DNA of 64,000 nucleotides from Apiosordaria backusii (lineage: Eukaryota; Ascomycota; Sordariomycetes; Sordariales; Lasiosphaeriaceae), in contig JAUKTV010000028.1 of the NCBI GenBank assembly GCA_030549205.1, positions 1 through 64,000 of the forward strand. Direction: 5' to 3'. The notes under the pieces are model-generated. The model made no database searches and had not been told where the DNA came from. It saw nothing but the letters and a program-made list of their open reading frames with translations. Below, one piece after another: positions 22,172 through 32,592 of this stretch; position 1 is the stretch's first letter, and each line of letters opens with the position of its first letter. The translations under genes were made by a program, and so were the position numbers.

Positions 22172-22999
22172 TTATAAACCTTCAGCCTCTCCATGAGCCG
22201 TCTTGAGGTGCCGCCTGTAGTTGTCCTTCCTCGTGAACCCTTTCCTACACCACTGGCACTGGATTGTCCTCTTGCCACCATGCTTGACTGTCTGAAGATG
22301 TCTGCTGAGATCCAATCGAAGGCTGAACCGCTTGCCACAACCATGAACCGGACACTCGTACCGCTTGCTGTGGTATCTCTTGTGTTGTTTCGCGGTAGAA
22401 ATGCATTTGGAGCAATCAGGTCCTTGGTTGTCACATGGCTGCTCAGGGGCCCCTGTTGGCGATACTGTTGACCGACAATTGGTAGCATCTTGCTTGCTCA
22501 GTGTTGATGAGGAGACAGAGAGTGAGACGCATGGCGACGATGATGTTGACTTGTCGCTCACGTCAAAACCCTGGTCGAGCGAAAAGGCCAGATCCGAAAG
22601 TTGAGGAAACGGGATGGCCAGATCAATGTTATCGAGGCTTGTCCAATCGGGCATGTGGCCTACCACCGCGTTTGCTGAATCAGTGGCAGCTGGTAGCATC
22701 TGGTGTTCGATCATGCGCCATGGTTCCAAGGATTGAGGTGATAACTCGTCGCAGTGATTCCAGGCTGCAAGGTCCACCACCGTGGCTGGAAGTTCAGGCT
22801 CAAGCGGCGGGAATAGGCTCGCATGAACGTCGATATGCCCTCCAATTCCTTCCACACCCCATCCGCTCTCCTCATCCAATGTGCCTAACCCAGGGCCACC
22901 CTCAATCCACCCCTCTCCCAAGCGACCTGGAAGGGAGAAATCTTCACGGAGAGGCTGCAAGCCAGACGATGCATGGAAATCCAAGGGTCCCGGAAGCAA
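22172..22999 (-). CDS. C2H2 zinc-finger transcription factor, 5' end unresolved
   Basis: The open frame gives at least 275 residues ending in two C2H2 fingers (CPVHGCGKRFSLRLDLSRHL with following H, and CQWCRKGFTRKDNYRRHLKTAH). The first is of the CPxxGCGK type, common in fungal regulators. The N-terminal 190 residues are acidic and Ser/Pro-rich, as in activation domains, followed by a Cys-bearing CDNQGPDCSKC stretch. The frame stays open above 22999 to a TAA near 23120 without an in-frame ATG, so a short upstream exon is likely. One possibility is an ATG exon near 23165 spliced across about 47 nt. Target genes are unknown. Confidence 0.85.
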   Translation of the reverse strand: MLPGPLDFHASSGLQPLREDFSLPGRLGEGWIEGGPGLGTLDEESGWGVEGIGGHIDVHASLFPPLEPELPATVVDLAAWNHCDELSPQSLEPWRMIEHQMLPAATDSANAVVGHMPDWTSLDNIDLAIPFPQLSDLAFSLDQGFDVSDKSTSSSPCVSLSVSSSTLSKQDATNCRSTVSPTGAPEQPCDNQGPDCSKCISTAKQHKRYHSKRYECPVHGCGKRFSLRLDLSRHLQTVKHGGKRTIQCQWCRKGFTRKDNYRRHLKTAHGEAEGL

Positions 23000-23974
23000 G
23001 AATGCACCAGCATCGTTCCAACCACAGGCCTCGCCTTGAAGAAACTCCGCGACTTGATCACTACTCCATCGCTGCGAGATTTGTTGGACGCGGGGACTCG
23101 GCGCGTCCCCGCCGGCGCGGGATTAATTCACTTCACAAGCTACCTACCGAACATCTGGTCAGTACATGTTTTTCGACTGTATCAACAGGAAGCACAGGAA
23201 CATACCCTTATATAGACCAATCGGTCAATCCTTCAGACCCCAAAGGGCCTAATGTTGTGTCCAAGGACGTCGAGGGGTCTTGTCTGTCCCATTTACGTGC
23301 TGGTGGGACAGACTGCAGATTTAAGTACAAGACTCCCTCTGTCGGCCCCTCTGTCGGGAGCACGTGTCTCGTCGGGCATTGGGTGCGTATCTAATCTATC
23401 CGAGAGGCATAGCCCGTACAGCTGGCATGCATAGATGCCTCTTCATGTAAGTCCTCATTGGCTTTCCCATGCATGATGCCTCTTCTTGGGCGTTTAACCC
23501 CCAATTAAATTATGCCTGCTTCTTGGGGGCGGCAACGTCTGTGTCTGACTGGACAGCAACAACAGCACTGAATGCAAAGATGCCTCTGACATCTCGGCAG
23601 GAGGCATCATCGCCAAGCAAAGAGGCATTGTTTTCAAATTCTAATGCATTTTTCCTCTTGCTAGGTGCAAAAAAAAAAAAAAAAAAAAAAAAAAGAAGAT
23701 AATCGCAATGGTTAATCAACACACTAAACACATGGTGGACAGCACAAGTGATGACGTCATATTTCCTCTTCGTCATTGATCTGCTGCCGGGAGGAAGGGC
23801 AAGTGGACCCCTTTTGGCAAGGCACTACTTCCATCATCTCTTTCACTGGCGCGTCATGCATTCTCTTTAAACACAAGTCATTAATCTCTTGTTGTCGACT
23901 TCTCTCACCTATCACACAGACCCAAACAACACACACAACACACAATAACTACACCCTTGACAACGAGCACCACA
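23000..23974. other. intergenic with GAGGCAT repeats and a poly-A tract
   Basis: Holds the upstream part of the zinc-finger gene (to about 23170), then six copies of the core GAGGCAT/ATGCCTC in both orientations between 23403 and 23628, and a run of 26 A at 23669-23694. CA-rich sequence near 23920-23955 precedes the start of the next gene. No coding exon recognised beyond the zinc-finger start. Confidence 0.55.
23403..23694. repeat. GATGCCTC cluster ending in A26
   Basis: The octamer GATGCCTC or its complement GAGGCATC, or the 7-base core, occurs at 23403, 23434, 23475, 23579, 23601 and 23622, followed by 26 consecutive A. A retroposed sequence such as a SINE could produce the poly-A end, but no target-site duplication or Pol III boxes were found. 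Confidence 0.6.
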
Positions 23975-24289
23975 ATGACGCCAGCCAGATCTCTTACCAC
24001 CCTCTCTGGGACACTCAGATACCGTCTCCCACGGACATCGATCCTCCCCGCCTGCCGACACCAAATCCGCTATGTCAACACCGAGGGTGAAGAGCTAGGC
24101 GGAGTACAAGGTTCAGAGCCTCCCAGCCCAAAACGCAATCCAGTCAATTGGTTTGTCATTCCATTTCCATTTCATCATCATCTCCAATCTCTAACACGGA
24201 GTCGCAGGAGAGCCGGAACGATCACGGGCGTCGGGGTAGGAATTGCTTGCGGGTGGATGCTGTGGGCCAAGAACAAGGAAAAGTCATAG
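23975..24289 (+). CDS. small protein, probably mitochondrial inner membrane
   Basis: Exons 23975-24150 and 24208-24289 make 85 residues. The intron is 57 nt, in phase and without stops, so the unspliced frame is also open; a CTAAC branch site and a good acceptor favour splicing. The N terminus is rich in Arg, Ser, Thr and Leu without acidic residues, as in mitochondrial presequences. The C terminus has one short Gly-rich membrane helix (TGVGVGIACGWMLWA) followed by a basic tail. No family recognised. The stop lies 4 bases from the stop of the convergent EthD-like gene. Confidence 0.65.
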   Translation: MTPARSLTTLSGTLRYRLPRTSILPACRHQIRYVNTEGEELGGVQGSEPPSPKRNPVNWFVIPFPFHHHLQSLTRSRRRAGTITGVGVGIACGWMLWAKNKEKS

Positions 24290-24293
24290 GCAA

Positions 24294-25039
24294 TTACTCA
24301 AACGCCTTGAGAAGCGTGTATTCCGTTCGTTCGTCGCTGTCATGAGTAGCCTCGAGGTTCAGCTCCCCTGAATATTCCAGCTGAGATTGTAATTAGTCCT
24401 TGAGACATAATCAACAAAAAGAACCATGTTTCTTACCATGCAAAGATACTGCTTTTCCCCTGGTGTCCCGACTGGTGTTTGCATCGCCGGGTGGTGAGGG
24501 CGAGTTTGGTCAACTTTGAACAATGTCGACCTGACAGAGCCCAAAGCTCCCTTGTCTTTGATTCCCAACCTAGCGAGGGCTACTTTGTGTATCGAACTTG
24601 GGTCTCCGCCTTGCTCTTCTTGTGTGAGGTTGAAACTACTTAGTAACATCCTCGATGCAACACCTCTCCCATCAGTAGCCATCCCAAGCTGCGCTGTGTC
24701 AACAATCTCGTAAAACGACGTCGCAAACTCGGCAACGTCAAAGATGCTGGTGTTATCCCCAGGCAATATCTCGCTGTGAAGTGGGATCTTCCAGAACTGA
24801 CAGCCCTCTTCGTGCAGCCAGCCCATATCCGGTAGATTATAAATGGCAAGAAACGGCATCGACCCTTCGTCACGGTCCTCAGCATCTGTGACATGATATC
24901 GTGTTGCAGACTTGACATGGCCGGTGCCCAGGACATCGGGAATGTGGACATCTTCGTACCACTTTTGGAAGACAATAGGGGTGAGAAGTGGAGACGAGGG
25001 GCGGGATCGCACAGCAATAATGCCTGGTTTGAACACCAT
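24294..25039 (-). CDS. EthD-like (dimeric alpha-beta barrel) protein
   Basis: Exons 24437-25039 and 24294-24380 give 229 residues; the 56-nt intron has a GACTAAT branch-like site and an in-phase join. The N-terminal region reads like the fungal EthD-like group: GIIAVRSR, FQKWYEDVHIPDVLGTG with conserved Trp/Tyr and His, SATRYHVTD, FLAIYNLPD. Members are small alpha-beta barrel proteins often found near secondary metabolism or degradation genes; the substrate is unknown. Met14 of the longest frame is used as start because the first 13 codons look non-coding. The gene is divergent from the kinase-like gene and tail-to-tail with the small mitochondrial protein. Confidence 0.75.
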
Positions 25040-25449
25040 GTTGTTGTTTTTGTTGCTAATGAAAGAACAATTTTGCACATGGTCTCTTGCTCACAGGAGG
25101 GGGATGACAGGCAGTGGACTTCCCCTTCCAAAGTCCGACGGACAGGCGTAGGTAGGGTGTCACAAGCCTGTAAGCTTGTACCTAAGATAGGGTCAATTTG
25201 ATGTGTCTAATTGAACAGGGCATGGTAAACAATGGGTATCTCTACCAAACTTCTTTGTGTGGTTTCCGGATGCATCGCGCTACCATGGCAGCTCTTTGCA
25301 AGGAACCCTTCTTTGTGCTGACTGGTCAGAATATAGACTACCTAATCATATCACGATACATTCTCCCTTGTAGAATAGTACAAACTAGGTATCTACGAAC
25401 AGTCCATGTGTCACGGTGTCGGCCAAGATTGAAATCACGACTTCACAAC
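25040..25449. other. divergent promoter region
   Basis: 410 bases between the starts of the EthD-like gene (-) and the kinase-like gene (+). The frame of the kinase-like gene is open upstream to 25198, but that part lacks the Gln/Pro bias of the protein, so it is treated as 5' UTR and promoter. Confidence 0.5.
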
Positions 25450-25538
25450 ATGCAGCAACCAAATCCATGGGCCAATTGGCGCCAACAGCCTGGGCCTCAG
25501 CAGTTCCAGCAGGGCCAAGGGGCTCAGCCTGGACAACC

Positions 25539-25580
<42 letters not shown>

Positions 25581-28500
25581 GGCTCAACAGGGCCAGATGT
25601 TTGGGCAGCCCCAACAATTTATCCAACAGCCTCAGCAATTCTTTCCACAAATTCCACAGAATCCGCAATTTTTGCCACAGTTTCAACAGAATCCGCAATT
25701 CGGCCAACCATTTCAACAGCCTGGGCAATTTCCCGGCATGCCACAAATGCAATTCATCCAGCCAGGTATAGTTCCTGTACCGGGGCCAGGCATGATGCCA
25801 GTGATGCCAGGCATGATTCCTCCAGGTGCATTTGTTCAATTTGCCCAACCTCCAGTATTCCAGCCGCCCCCTCCGCCTCCAATACCAGTAGGGGGCATGG
25901 CGGCCCAGTATACCGGCTACCCAATGACGCCAGAAGTGAAGCAAAAGTATCGTTGGGGGTTCCGTGAATTCCGCCAGTACGGTCAGACCGTCAAGATTAG
26001 CGAAATCGAACTCCCAGATTACGCCAAAGACATGCCCGAAACCATCCAGTGGCCGGCGATGTATCAGGGGCCGACCGCCTCGACAAGGTATCCGAGCGCT
26101 CCCCAATGGACCAAGTTGAAAAAGATATTTGGCGGTGCCTTCTTCCCGGGAGGGACACCAGAGAAGTTCTCCACCCACGCCTTGGCACCGCAGGCTCGAC
26201 AGAACCTGAGAGACTATCTCGAGAAGTACTACAACTTAAAGTATAGGTGCGTGCTCGGATGGGGTGGGAACGGGTTAGCTTGCCTCTTTCGCCATAAAAG
26301 GCCAGACGGGACAAACGAAGATGTCGTGGTCAAGACGGCTTTGAGGCAGAACCGTTCTCAGGACATGTTATTAGAAGCGGAGTTTCAGTCAAAGTTCTCT
26401 GGGGGGGAGCATATTGTTCAGCTCGAAGACTTGGACTTGTACGAACAACCCGGTGTTCAGCCTCCTCCACCTGGCCAGCCGATACCAGGTAGCCAAGACC
26501 CGCCGCCGCCCCATGTGATTTTGTTGGAGTATCTCGAGAATGGCAGTCTGGCCCAGTTGATATCCAATATGCATGAGAAGAAGCTCACAGCTCCCAACTG
26601 GTTCTTGTGGCATATGTGGCAATGCAGTAAGTTCAGCGTGCCCCGGCCCTGACTTGACTTGCCACGACGGCTAACAAACATCATAGTGTTGAGGGCGCTG
26701 CTTGAATTTGAATACCCCCCCGACCACTACCCGTATGACGAGGCAGGTCTCATTCCTATGGAGCTCACGGAAAGGCCCGGTGATAACAACGTTCATTTCG
26801 ACATTGACCCATCCAATTGTACGTACCTAGAGAAACAAACTCAGGGCGATAATCGAATATTGGCTTTGCTAACCTTGTGCATTTAGACATTATCGGCGAC
26901 CGGATGGAGGGCTACAGCGACGATGCTCACGACCTCGTCCCCATCCTCAAGATGTCCGACTTTGGTCTATCCGTCCAAATAGATGATGCACAACGTAAAA
27001 ATCCGTAGGTAGTTCCAAAAGCAACATGTAATGAGCACTGCCGCTGATCCTATGATTTTTTATTTCAGGCAAATGATGTGGACTTATAGGTGGTATGGAA
27101 AAACACATTTCTATATGCCTGAACAGTTCACCGAAGAATGGGACTACATCCCTCAAATACCCGCGGAGCTGCCAATTGTCTGGGCAGCGGGCCAGTATAC
27201 TTGGAAATCCAATCTTTGGCAGGCTGCTCTTGTAAGTCAACCATCGAACGCCACCTCCCTTCAACCTCACCAGTGCCGGGAACTAACCTGTTCTTCACAA
27301 ATCAGTCGATGGTGTGTCTCATCACGGGGAGATATCCCCAAATACCACCCCATCCCATACAACTTCCCTTCACACGACACATGAGCGGAGTAGCAGATGA
27401 CGGGACCCCAGAGCCGATGATAGATATGTGGTGTTACGGCGCTTATGTCCTGACTCTGCCAGATTACATTGACCCTCGCTTGTTATCTGCGATAGCGCGC
27501 TGTATGCTAGAAGACGTAAATTTGCGCCCAAGTCTCAAGGAGCTGTTGGAGGACGCAATAGAGAAGTGCGAAGAATACAAAGACATGGGAGACGAGGAGG
27601 GCAACCACGACGAACCGGGCTGGCCTCAAGATTGGACCAAGGTGGATTGGAAAGACCAAGACTGGTGGACCGATATTCAACTCCAAAGCTGGATCGAGGA
27701 GGCCATCTACACGCCGGTTCCACCAGGCCCCCCGCCTCCACCAATTCCTGCGGGTCTTGGGCCGCCCCCTCCGCCCCCGGATCCAGCCCAGGCAGCTGCG
27801 GCAGCAAAAAGGGCAAAGGATAAAGAAGACTACAAACGTCAAAAGCAGTACAAGGCGTGGCTGGCCACCAGGACCGCTGCATACCAACAACATATAACAT
27901 CGCTCTCCCAAGACCAGTACCTTGCGAAATTCAAAGAGTGGCTCCAAAACCGGGAGGAAGAAGAGTGTCAGGAGCAGTACCTCAAGGACGCCATCAAGCT
28001 CAAGACCTACGAAGACGAATGGAAGGCGCATCAGTTCATAAAACCGCAACCCCAGCCACCAGGGCCATATTGGGCCTGGATGGATAGAGAGGACGACATC
28101 CGGCGGAAATACCCTTTCTACGGGAGGGACGACTACGTGACCTTCTTGAGGGCAGAGGTCATAAACTACCGGACGAAAGAATTCACCGAGCTTGTCAAAC
28201 AGCAAGGCGCAAAAGCCCAAGCCTGGGTTCAACGCCAAGTCCAGCGGGCGCAAGCGGCAGGACAAGTGCTGAGTATCGCGCAGGTCCAAGCACTGCAGCG
28301 ACAGGCCCAATCCCACCCAATCCAAATCCCACCCCCAGACACCCCCATCAAGAAGCGCATTCGACGGCTGCAGCAGGAGCTCTGGGGCGCGACCTGGCAT
28401 CACGGGTTGCTGATGGGCCAAGTACCTCTACCAGCCAACACATTTGTCCCACCAACGGGCATGGTCCCAGCACAGTACACCGGGCCCGCGGTAGCTACTC

Positions 28501-29183
28501 AAAGCCCTGCCTTCACTCCCTGGAAGTCTCCTACTCCCGATCCTCCTCCTGCTCCCCCAGCTGCTGCTCCACCACCACCACCACCACCCGCCAACGCCCC
28601 CGTTCCTCCCCAGCAACAACCCCAACCCCAACCCCAACCCCAGCAACAACCCCAACCCCAGCAGCAACAGCAACCCCCACAACAAGCAGCCTTCAACCTC
28701 CAAGCCAACCTCCTCTTCGGCCCCGGCTTAGCCCAAGTACATGCAGCAGCCGCCGCCAACCCCAACCCCTTCCAATTCGCAGGCGCCCAACCACCCCCCC
28801 AACCCCAACAGCAACCCCCTCCCCCACCAGCCCCAAGACTCCAACCCCAACAACCCCAACCCCAACCAGGCCAAAAACGCAAAGTCGATGCCCGCTCCCC
28901 CGGAGCCAAAGCTGCCGCCGGCGCCAAGAAGTTGAGAGCAGTCGCCAACGCCCAGCTGAATCAACTCCAGGGAGTGAGGAACAATCTGGCGCAGCAGGCG
29001 CAGCAGGCCCAGTTGAATCAAGCCGCGCAGCAGCAGCAGGCGAATCAGCAACAGCAGCAGGTTCAGGGCGGGGGGGCGGCGGCTGGGGGTGCTGCTGGGG
29101 CGGGGTTGGCGAAGGCGCAGACGGATGGGGCGGGGGATGAGAGGAGTGCTAGTACTAGTCCGATGGATTTGGATTCTCCTTGA
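25450..29183 (+). CDS. Gln/Pro-rich protein-kinase-like protein
   Basis: Five exons: 25450-26626, 26687-26818, 26887-27004, 27069-27231 and 27306-29183, all GT-AG and phase-consistent, 1155 residues. A Gln/Pro/Met-rich head with a poly-Q run (CAA repeats near 25540-25579) precedes a kinase-like fold. Readable kinase elements are the Gly-rich GWGGNG, the VVVKTA lysine, a helix-C Glu in LLEAEFQSKF, hinge LLEYLENGSL, catalytic loop HFDIDPSN, and DFG in KMSDFGLS. The activation segment is followed by FYMPEQFTEEWD and a C-lobe ending LRPSLKELLEDA. The Lys, catalytic Asp, Asn and DFG Asp are present, so activity is possible, although HFDID replaces the usual HRDLK. The tail has a charged helical region and long Pro/Gln tracts. 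Family known only as fungal kinase-like; substrate unknown. Confidence 0.85.
28555..28880. repeat. CCA/CCAACCCCAACC low-complexity coding tract
   Basis: Within the last exon of the kinase-like gene, a C-rich tract of CCAACC, CAGCAA and CACCAC words encodes alternating Pro and Gln runs. Both other frames on each strand remain open for long distances, which explains several false ORFs there. Confidence 0.85.
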
Positions 29184-29978
29184 GTGTTGGGGGGTGTCTT
29201 GGGAAAAGGTGGGGAAGAGGGTGGGATTTTGTGTGATTCATGGTTTATAGTTGGGGATGGGTATATAGGCGTTTTATTGAACATGGGGAAAATGAATGCT
29301 GAATCATTGTGTGTTAATATAGGCGCGCATATTCGCGGTTTACTAGGTATGTGTGAATTTACTTGACATACTATATATGTCCTGGTATAGATAGCCTGTA
29401 GTTAACACTGGACTTTCAAGTTACTTTTGTGGAAAAACGGGTCCACTGGTGATCAGGGGTAATCAGGGGGTAAGATACCTAGGGGGCGCATATCTCGACC
29501 CCTAACCCTCTCATTTCTTAACTCTCAAGTGTCACGATATCCCGTCTGCCGCTCAAAAAAGCCACGCCAATCAGAGCAAGTATCAATTCCTTGGCTGCTG
29601 GTGCCTTGCATCTACCCATTCACCATCCCTCTGCTGCTCGTGTATCTGCATTCAATATTGACACTAGCCAGTTTTGTCGCTGTCAGGCTTTGATCGATCA
29701 TGCGAGTCTGTTTTTGCCCGACCCAATACCTATTTAGTGATCCCGAAAGTTCTTGGCCCGGTGATGAAAGGCTCATTGCAAGGTGAATGAGCAAGACACA
29801 ACAGCCTGGTGAGGGGCTTCGACCTCACCTATTCCGCACGTTCTCTCTTCTCCGCAGCTTCACAACAGGCTGTTTCCGCACATCGCAAAAGCTGGGCGGG
29901 GTCAGTTTTCTACTACCTGCTGTGCAACCGTCAGAGGCTGCAAATCGGAATCATTTCGTTTCATCTTTAGTCAATGCA
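29184..29978. other. intergenic; possible upstream reading extension of the HET gene
   Basis: About 795 bases. The HET-gene frame is open back to 29787, but the HET fold begins at the Met at 29979. No other gene seen. Confidence 0.5.
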
Positions 29979-32030
29979 ATGCGCCTCCTAGTCACCAACT
30001 CCGCGACCGGAGACAAACGACCCCTCCGCCTGGCAACACACGAATATATTGGTTCTCCCTCCACTGTTCCCCCCTACGCGATCCTGTCTCACACCTGGGA
30101 CCCGGCTTCCGAAGTCACGTTTCAAGAGCTCGCGCTCTTCTCCCACCATGTTGCGTTTTCACCGCTGTCGCGACAGGCCATCTCTGCCATCTTGGTTATC
30201 TTTATCAGCGGCCTATACTTACTGAGTTCATACTCGCTCGGTCAGGTCCCAGTCTCCATGCCATCGGCATATGCTCTCATATTTTTGTCTGTCTCTTACC
30301 TCGCAATTAACATCCATTCTCCGTCAGGCGGTCAGGTCCTCCTGAAGCAGAAACAACCCGGCTACTCCAAAATCGAAAAGACCTTCCTCCTGGCCCGCAA
30401 GCACGGCCTGCAGCATGCCTGGGTAGACACGTGCTGCATCGACAAGACCTCCTCCGCCGAGCTCGCCGAAGCGATCAACTCCATGTACGCCTGGTACGCC
30501 CGCGCCACGGTGTGCTTCGTCTACCTCTCAGATCTGGACCCTGTTGCAGCCCAAAACAACCTGGAGGAAGCCCTCCCCAAATGCAGGTGGTTCACCAGGG
30601 GGTGGACCCTCCAAGAACTGATCGCCCCGAAGCACGTCATCTTTTTCGACAAGGCGTGGAACGAGCGCGGCACCAAGGCTGGCTTGAGTGGGCTGCTTTC
30701 GAACATTACGGGTATACCGGAGGAGTTGCTCAAGGGGGAGACGAGCTTGGAGCATTACTCCGTTGCCAGACGGATGAGCTGGGCTTCGAGGAGGGAGACA
30801 ACGAGGGAGGAGGATACGGCGTACTGCCTGCTGGGAATCTTCAACGTGAACATGTCGCTGATTTACGGGGAGGGGATGAATGCGTTTCACCGGCTGCAAA
30901 AGGTCATTTTGGAGGAGACGGCGGATCGGAGCCTGTTTGTTTGGACGGATGACGACGATGAGAACGATGGCAGCCACAAGCTGTGGTCTCCTGTCCTGGC
31001 GGAGTCCCCGCGGCCGTTTAAGTGTGCCGGGAATGTCAATGTCACTTTGGCGGACTCGATAAACCGAAATCTGAGCATCGGGCCAAGGGGGATTCAGGTC
31101 CAAGTCTGTCTGATATACGTGCCTGAAAAGATCGAAGAGGACGATGGAAACAAGTGCATCCTGGATGTTTTCTCCAAGATTGATAACGTCTCTATCGGGG
31201 TGTTCATCCGCAAAGTTTCCGGCGGTCGGTATGTCAGGTACAAACCTTGGAAGCTGGCAAAGATCGGGGAAGGTTTTTCCTATCAGCCGTGGCAAGATAC
31301 GAACACGACTTTTGTCGATACCGTCCTGTTGGCCACAAAGCTCCCAGCCGAGTTTCCCTTTTTCGATGGCTTCGATCCGATTCTCGGCAACAGGCATAGC
31401 GCACTGAAGCTGAGATTGGGCCCGTCAACGCCCGAGTTCTCCGCCGACCAGTGTCGAGCCCTTCCTAGATCACACTGGGATATGCATGACAACATCTTCT
31501 TCTGCGCGAACCAAGTGAGCAAGGCATGGTGTGCTTTCTTCCTTCATGGGCAGCTGGCCGACACCGAGACGACGTGCATACCCGTGAACCTGTTCCTGGC
31601 GTGTATTCGTTGGAATATCAAGCAATCCTTCGTCATTCTCGGCAGTTTAGAAGACTTGGAGCCGGAGACCAGGGTGTTCCTCGAGTACCAGCTGGACAAG
31701 CTCGAGTTTGAGAGCTGTCGCAAGGCCGAGACAATCATCATGAGTGTGTTTGATGGAAAGTTGAACGGCTCCACAACGATACTCCAAACATCGGTTGTCG
31801 ATAAAAGCCAGATCCCAATCTCCAATGACCAAAGGGCGTTGTTGCATGCAGGGAGGGCTTTCCAGACGAATGGACCAGCTACCTCGTCTGCCGGATGGCA
31901 TTATCGAGTTCCTTCAGATCGAGAGAGGGTTCGAGTCGAAGTAAGCGTGGAGCTGGTGGAGGAGGAGGATCGTAACATTTGTGTCAATCCGGTGACAGTA
32001 TTAGATCTTCGATTGAAGTTGCTCAGATAA
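29979..32030 (+). CDS. HET-domain protein with hydrophobic insertion
   Basis: Single exon of 683 residues from the MRLLVT start usual for this family; upstream ATGs reach 29787 but lack support. HET-domain blocks are clear: YAILSHTW, EVTFQEL, GYSKIEKT, HAWVDTCCIDKTSSAELAEA, YARATVCFVYLSDL, WFTRGWTLQELIAP. They are followed by the downstream conserved region TREEDTAYCLLGIFNV and YGEGMNAFHRLQ. HET proteins mediate heterokaryon incompatibility and related innate-immune cell death. Between EVTFQEL and GYSKIEKT there is an extra stretch of about 70 residues (about 30130-30345) with two hydrophobic segments able to span a membrane. It is in frame without stops and has no convincing intron borders. 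The C-terminal half has no recognised domain. Confidence 0.93.
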   Translation: MRLLVTNSATGDKRPLRLATHEYIGSPSTVPPYAILSHTWDPASEVTFQELALFSHHVAFSPLSRQAISAILVIFISGLYLLSSYSLGQVPVSMPSAYALIFLSVSYLAINIHSPSGGQVLLKQKQPGYSKIEKTFLLARKHGLQHAWVDTCCIDKTSSAELAEAINSMYAWYARATVCFVYLSDLDPVAAQNNLEEALPKCRWFTRGWTLQELIAPKHVIFFDKAWNERGTKAGLSGLLSNITGIPEELLKGETSLEHYSVARRMSWASRRETTREEDTAYCLLGIFNVNMSLIYGEGMNAFHRLQKVILEETADRSLFVWTDDDDENDGSHKLWSPVLAESPRPFKCAGNVNVTLADSINRNLSIGPRGIQVQVCLIYVPEKIEEDDGNKCILDVFSKIDNVSIGVFIRKVSGGRYVRYKPWKLAKIGEGFSYQPWQDTNTTFVDTVLLATKLPAEFPFFDGFDPILGNRHSALKLRLGPSTPEFSADQCRALPRSHWDMHDNIFFCANQVSKAWCAFFLHGQLADTETTCIPVNLFLACIRWNIKQSFVILGSLEDLEPETRVFLEYQLDKLEFESCRKAETIIMSVFDGKLNGSTTILQTSVVDKSQIPISNDQRALLHAGRAFQTNGPATSSAGWHYRVPSDRERVRVEVSVELVEEEDRNICVNPVTVLDLRLKLLR

Positions 32031-32592
32031 TGGCGGGCAATTCAGAAGGAGAAAGTTGCATTGCTCGTGACAAGTCTGGGTTTGGAGCAGGAAGTGGACC
32101 ATATGCTGACGCTGTCTAAGATCTGGAACCTTGCTTCTGGTGGTTTCCAGGGACTGCGTCCTGCACTCATCACAATCCAAGCGCATCGCATCAAGTGTTG
32201 CTTCACAATGGCGAATTTATGTCATTGGTTATCTACGAGTGGCTGTACACTCGCCATTGTGAAACAACGCTTGGTGCGATGCGCTTTGGTGGTGTGGGTT
32301 GTAGTGCGGGGAGAACCACTACTGGCTAAATCCTTCTACCACCAATGTTGATATCACATTGTCAATCAAGGTGCATGCCGTGCCGAGTTTGTTGGTAGTT
32401 ATAGGACTTTGGAGACGGGACAATCATCGGTTGCTTCCGTTTATAAAAGCTCTCGAACTTGTTTAAGAATACCCACCATAGAATCACAAATACAGATTTA
32501 ACGCAGGGCAGTCTTCTCTCTTCTTCATCCGTGGGACCCAATCTCCATACGAAGACCTTGCCCAGATATCGAAGTTACCTCCTTAAAGCAAT
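32031..32592. other. intergenic with a strong hairpin
   Basis: About 560 bases between two plus-strand genes. It contains the hairpin at 32179-32286 and the promoter of the DUF1996 gene; a TATAAAA word occurs at about 32442-32448. Confidence 0.6.
32179..32286. repeat. hairpin: 36-bp inverted repeat with 36-nt loop
   Basis: Arms 32179-32214 and 32251-32286 are complementary at 33 of 36 positions; all three mismatches are transitions. It lies about 150 bases after the stop of the HET gene, so it may fall in that gene's 3' UTR and fold in RNA, or it may be a small palindromic repeat. Confidence 0.85.

Noticed and set aside
27507..28421. 304-codon minus-strand ORF
   Set aside because: Antisense to the Pro/Gln-rich exon of the kinase-like gene; Leu/Arg-rich without domain.
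30528..31397. 289-codon minus-strand ORF
   Set aside because: Antisense shadow of the HET gene; composition mirrors codon bias and no motif is present.
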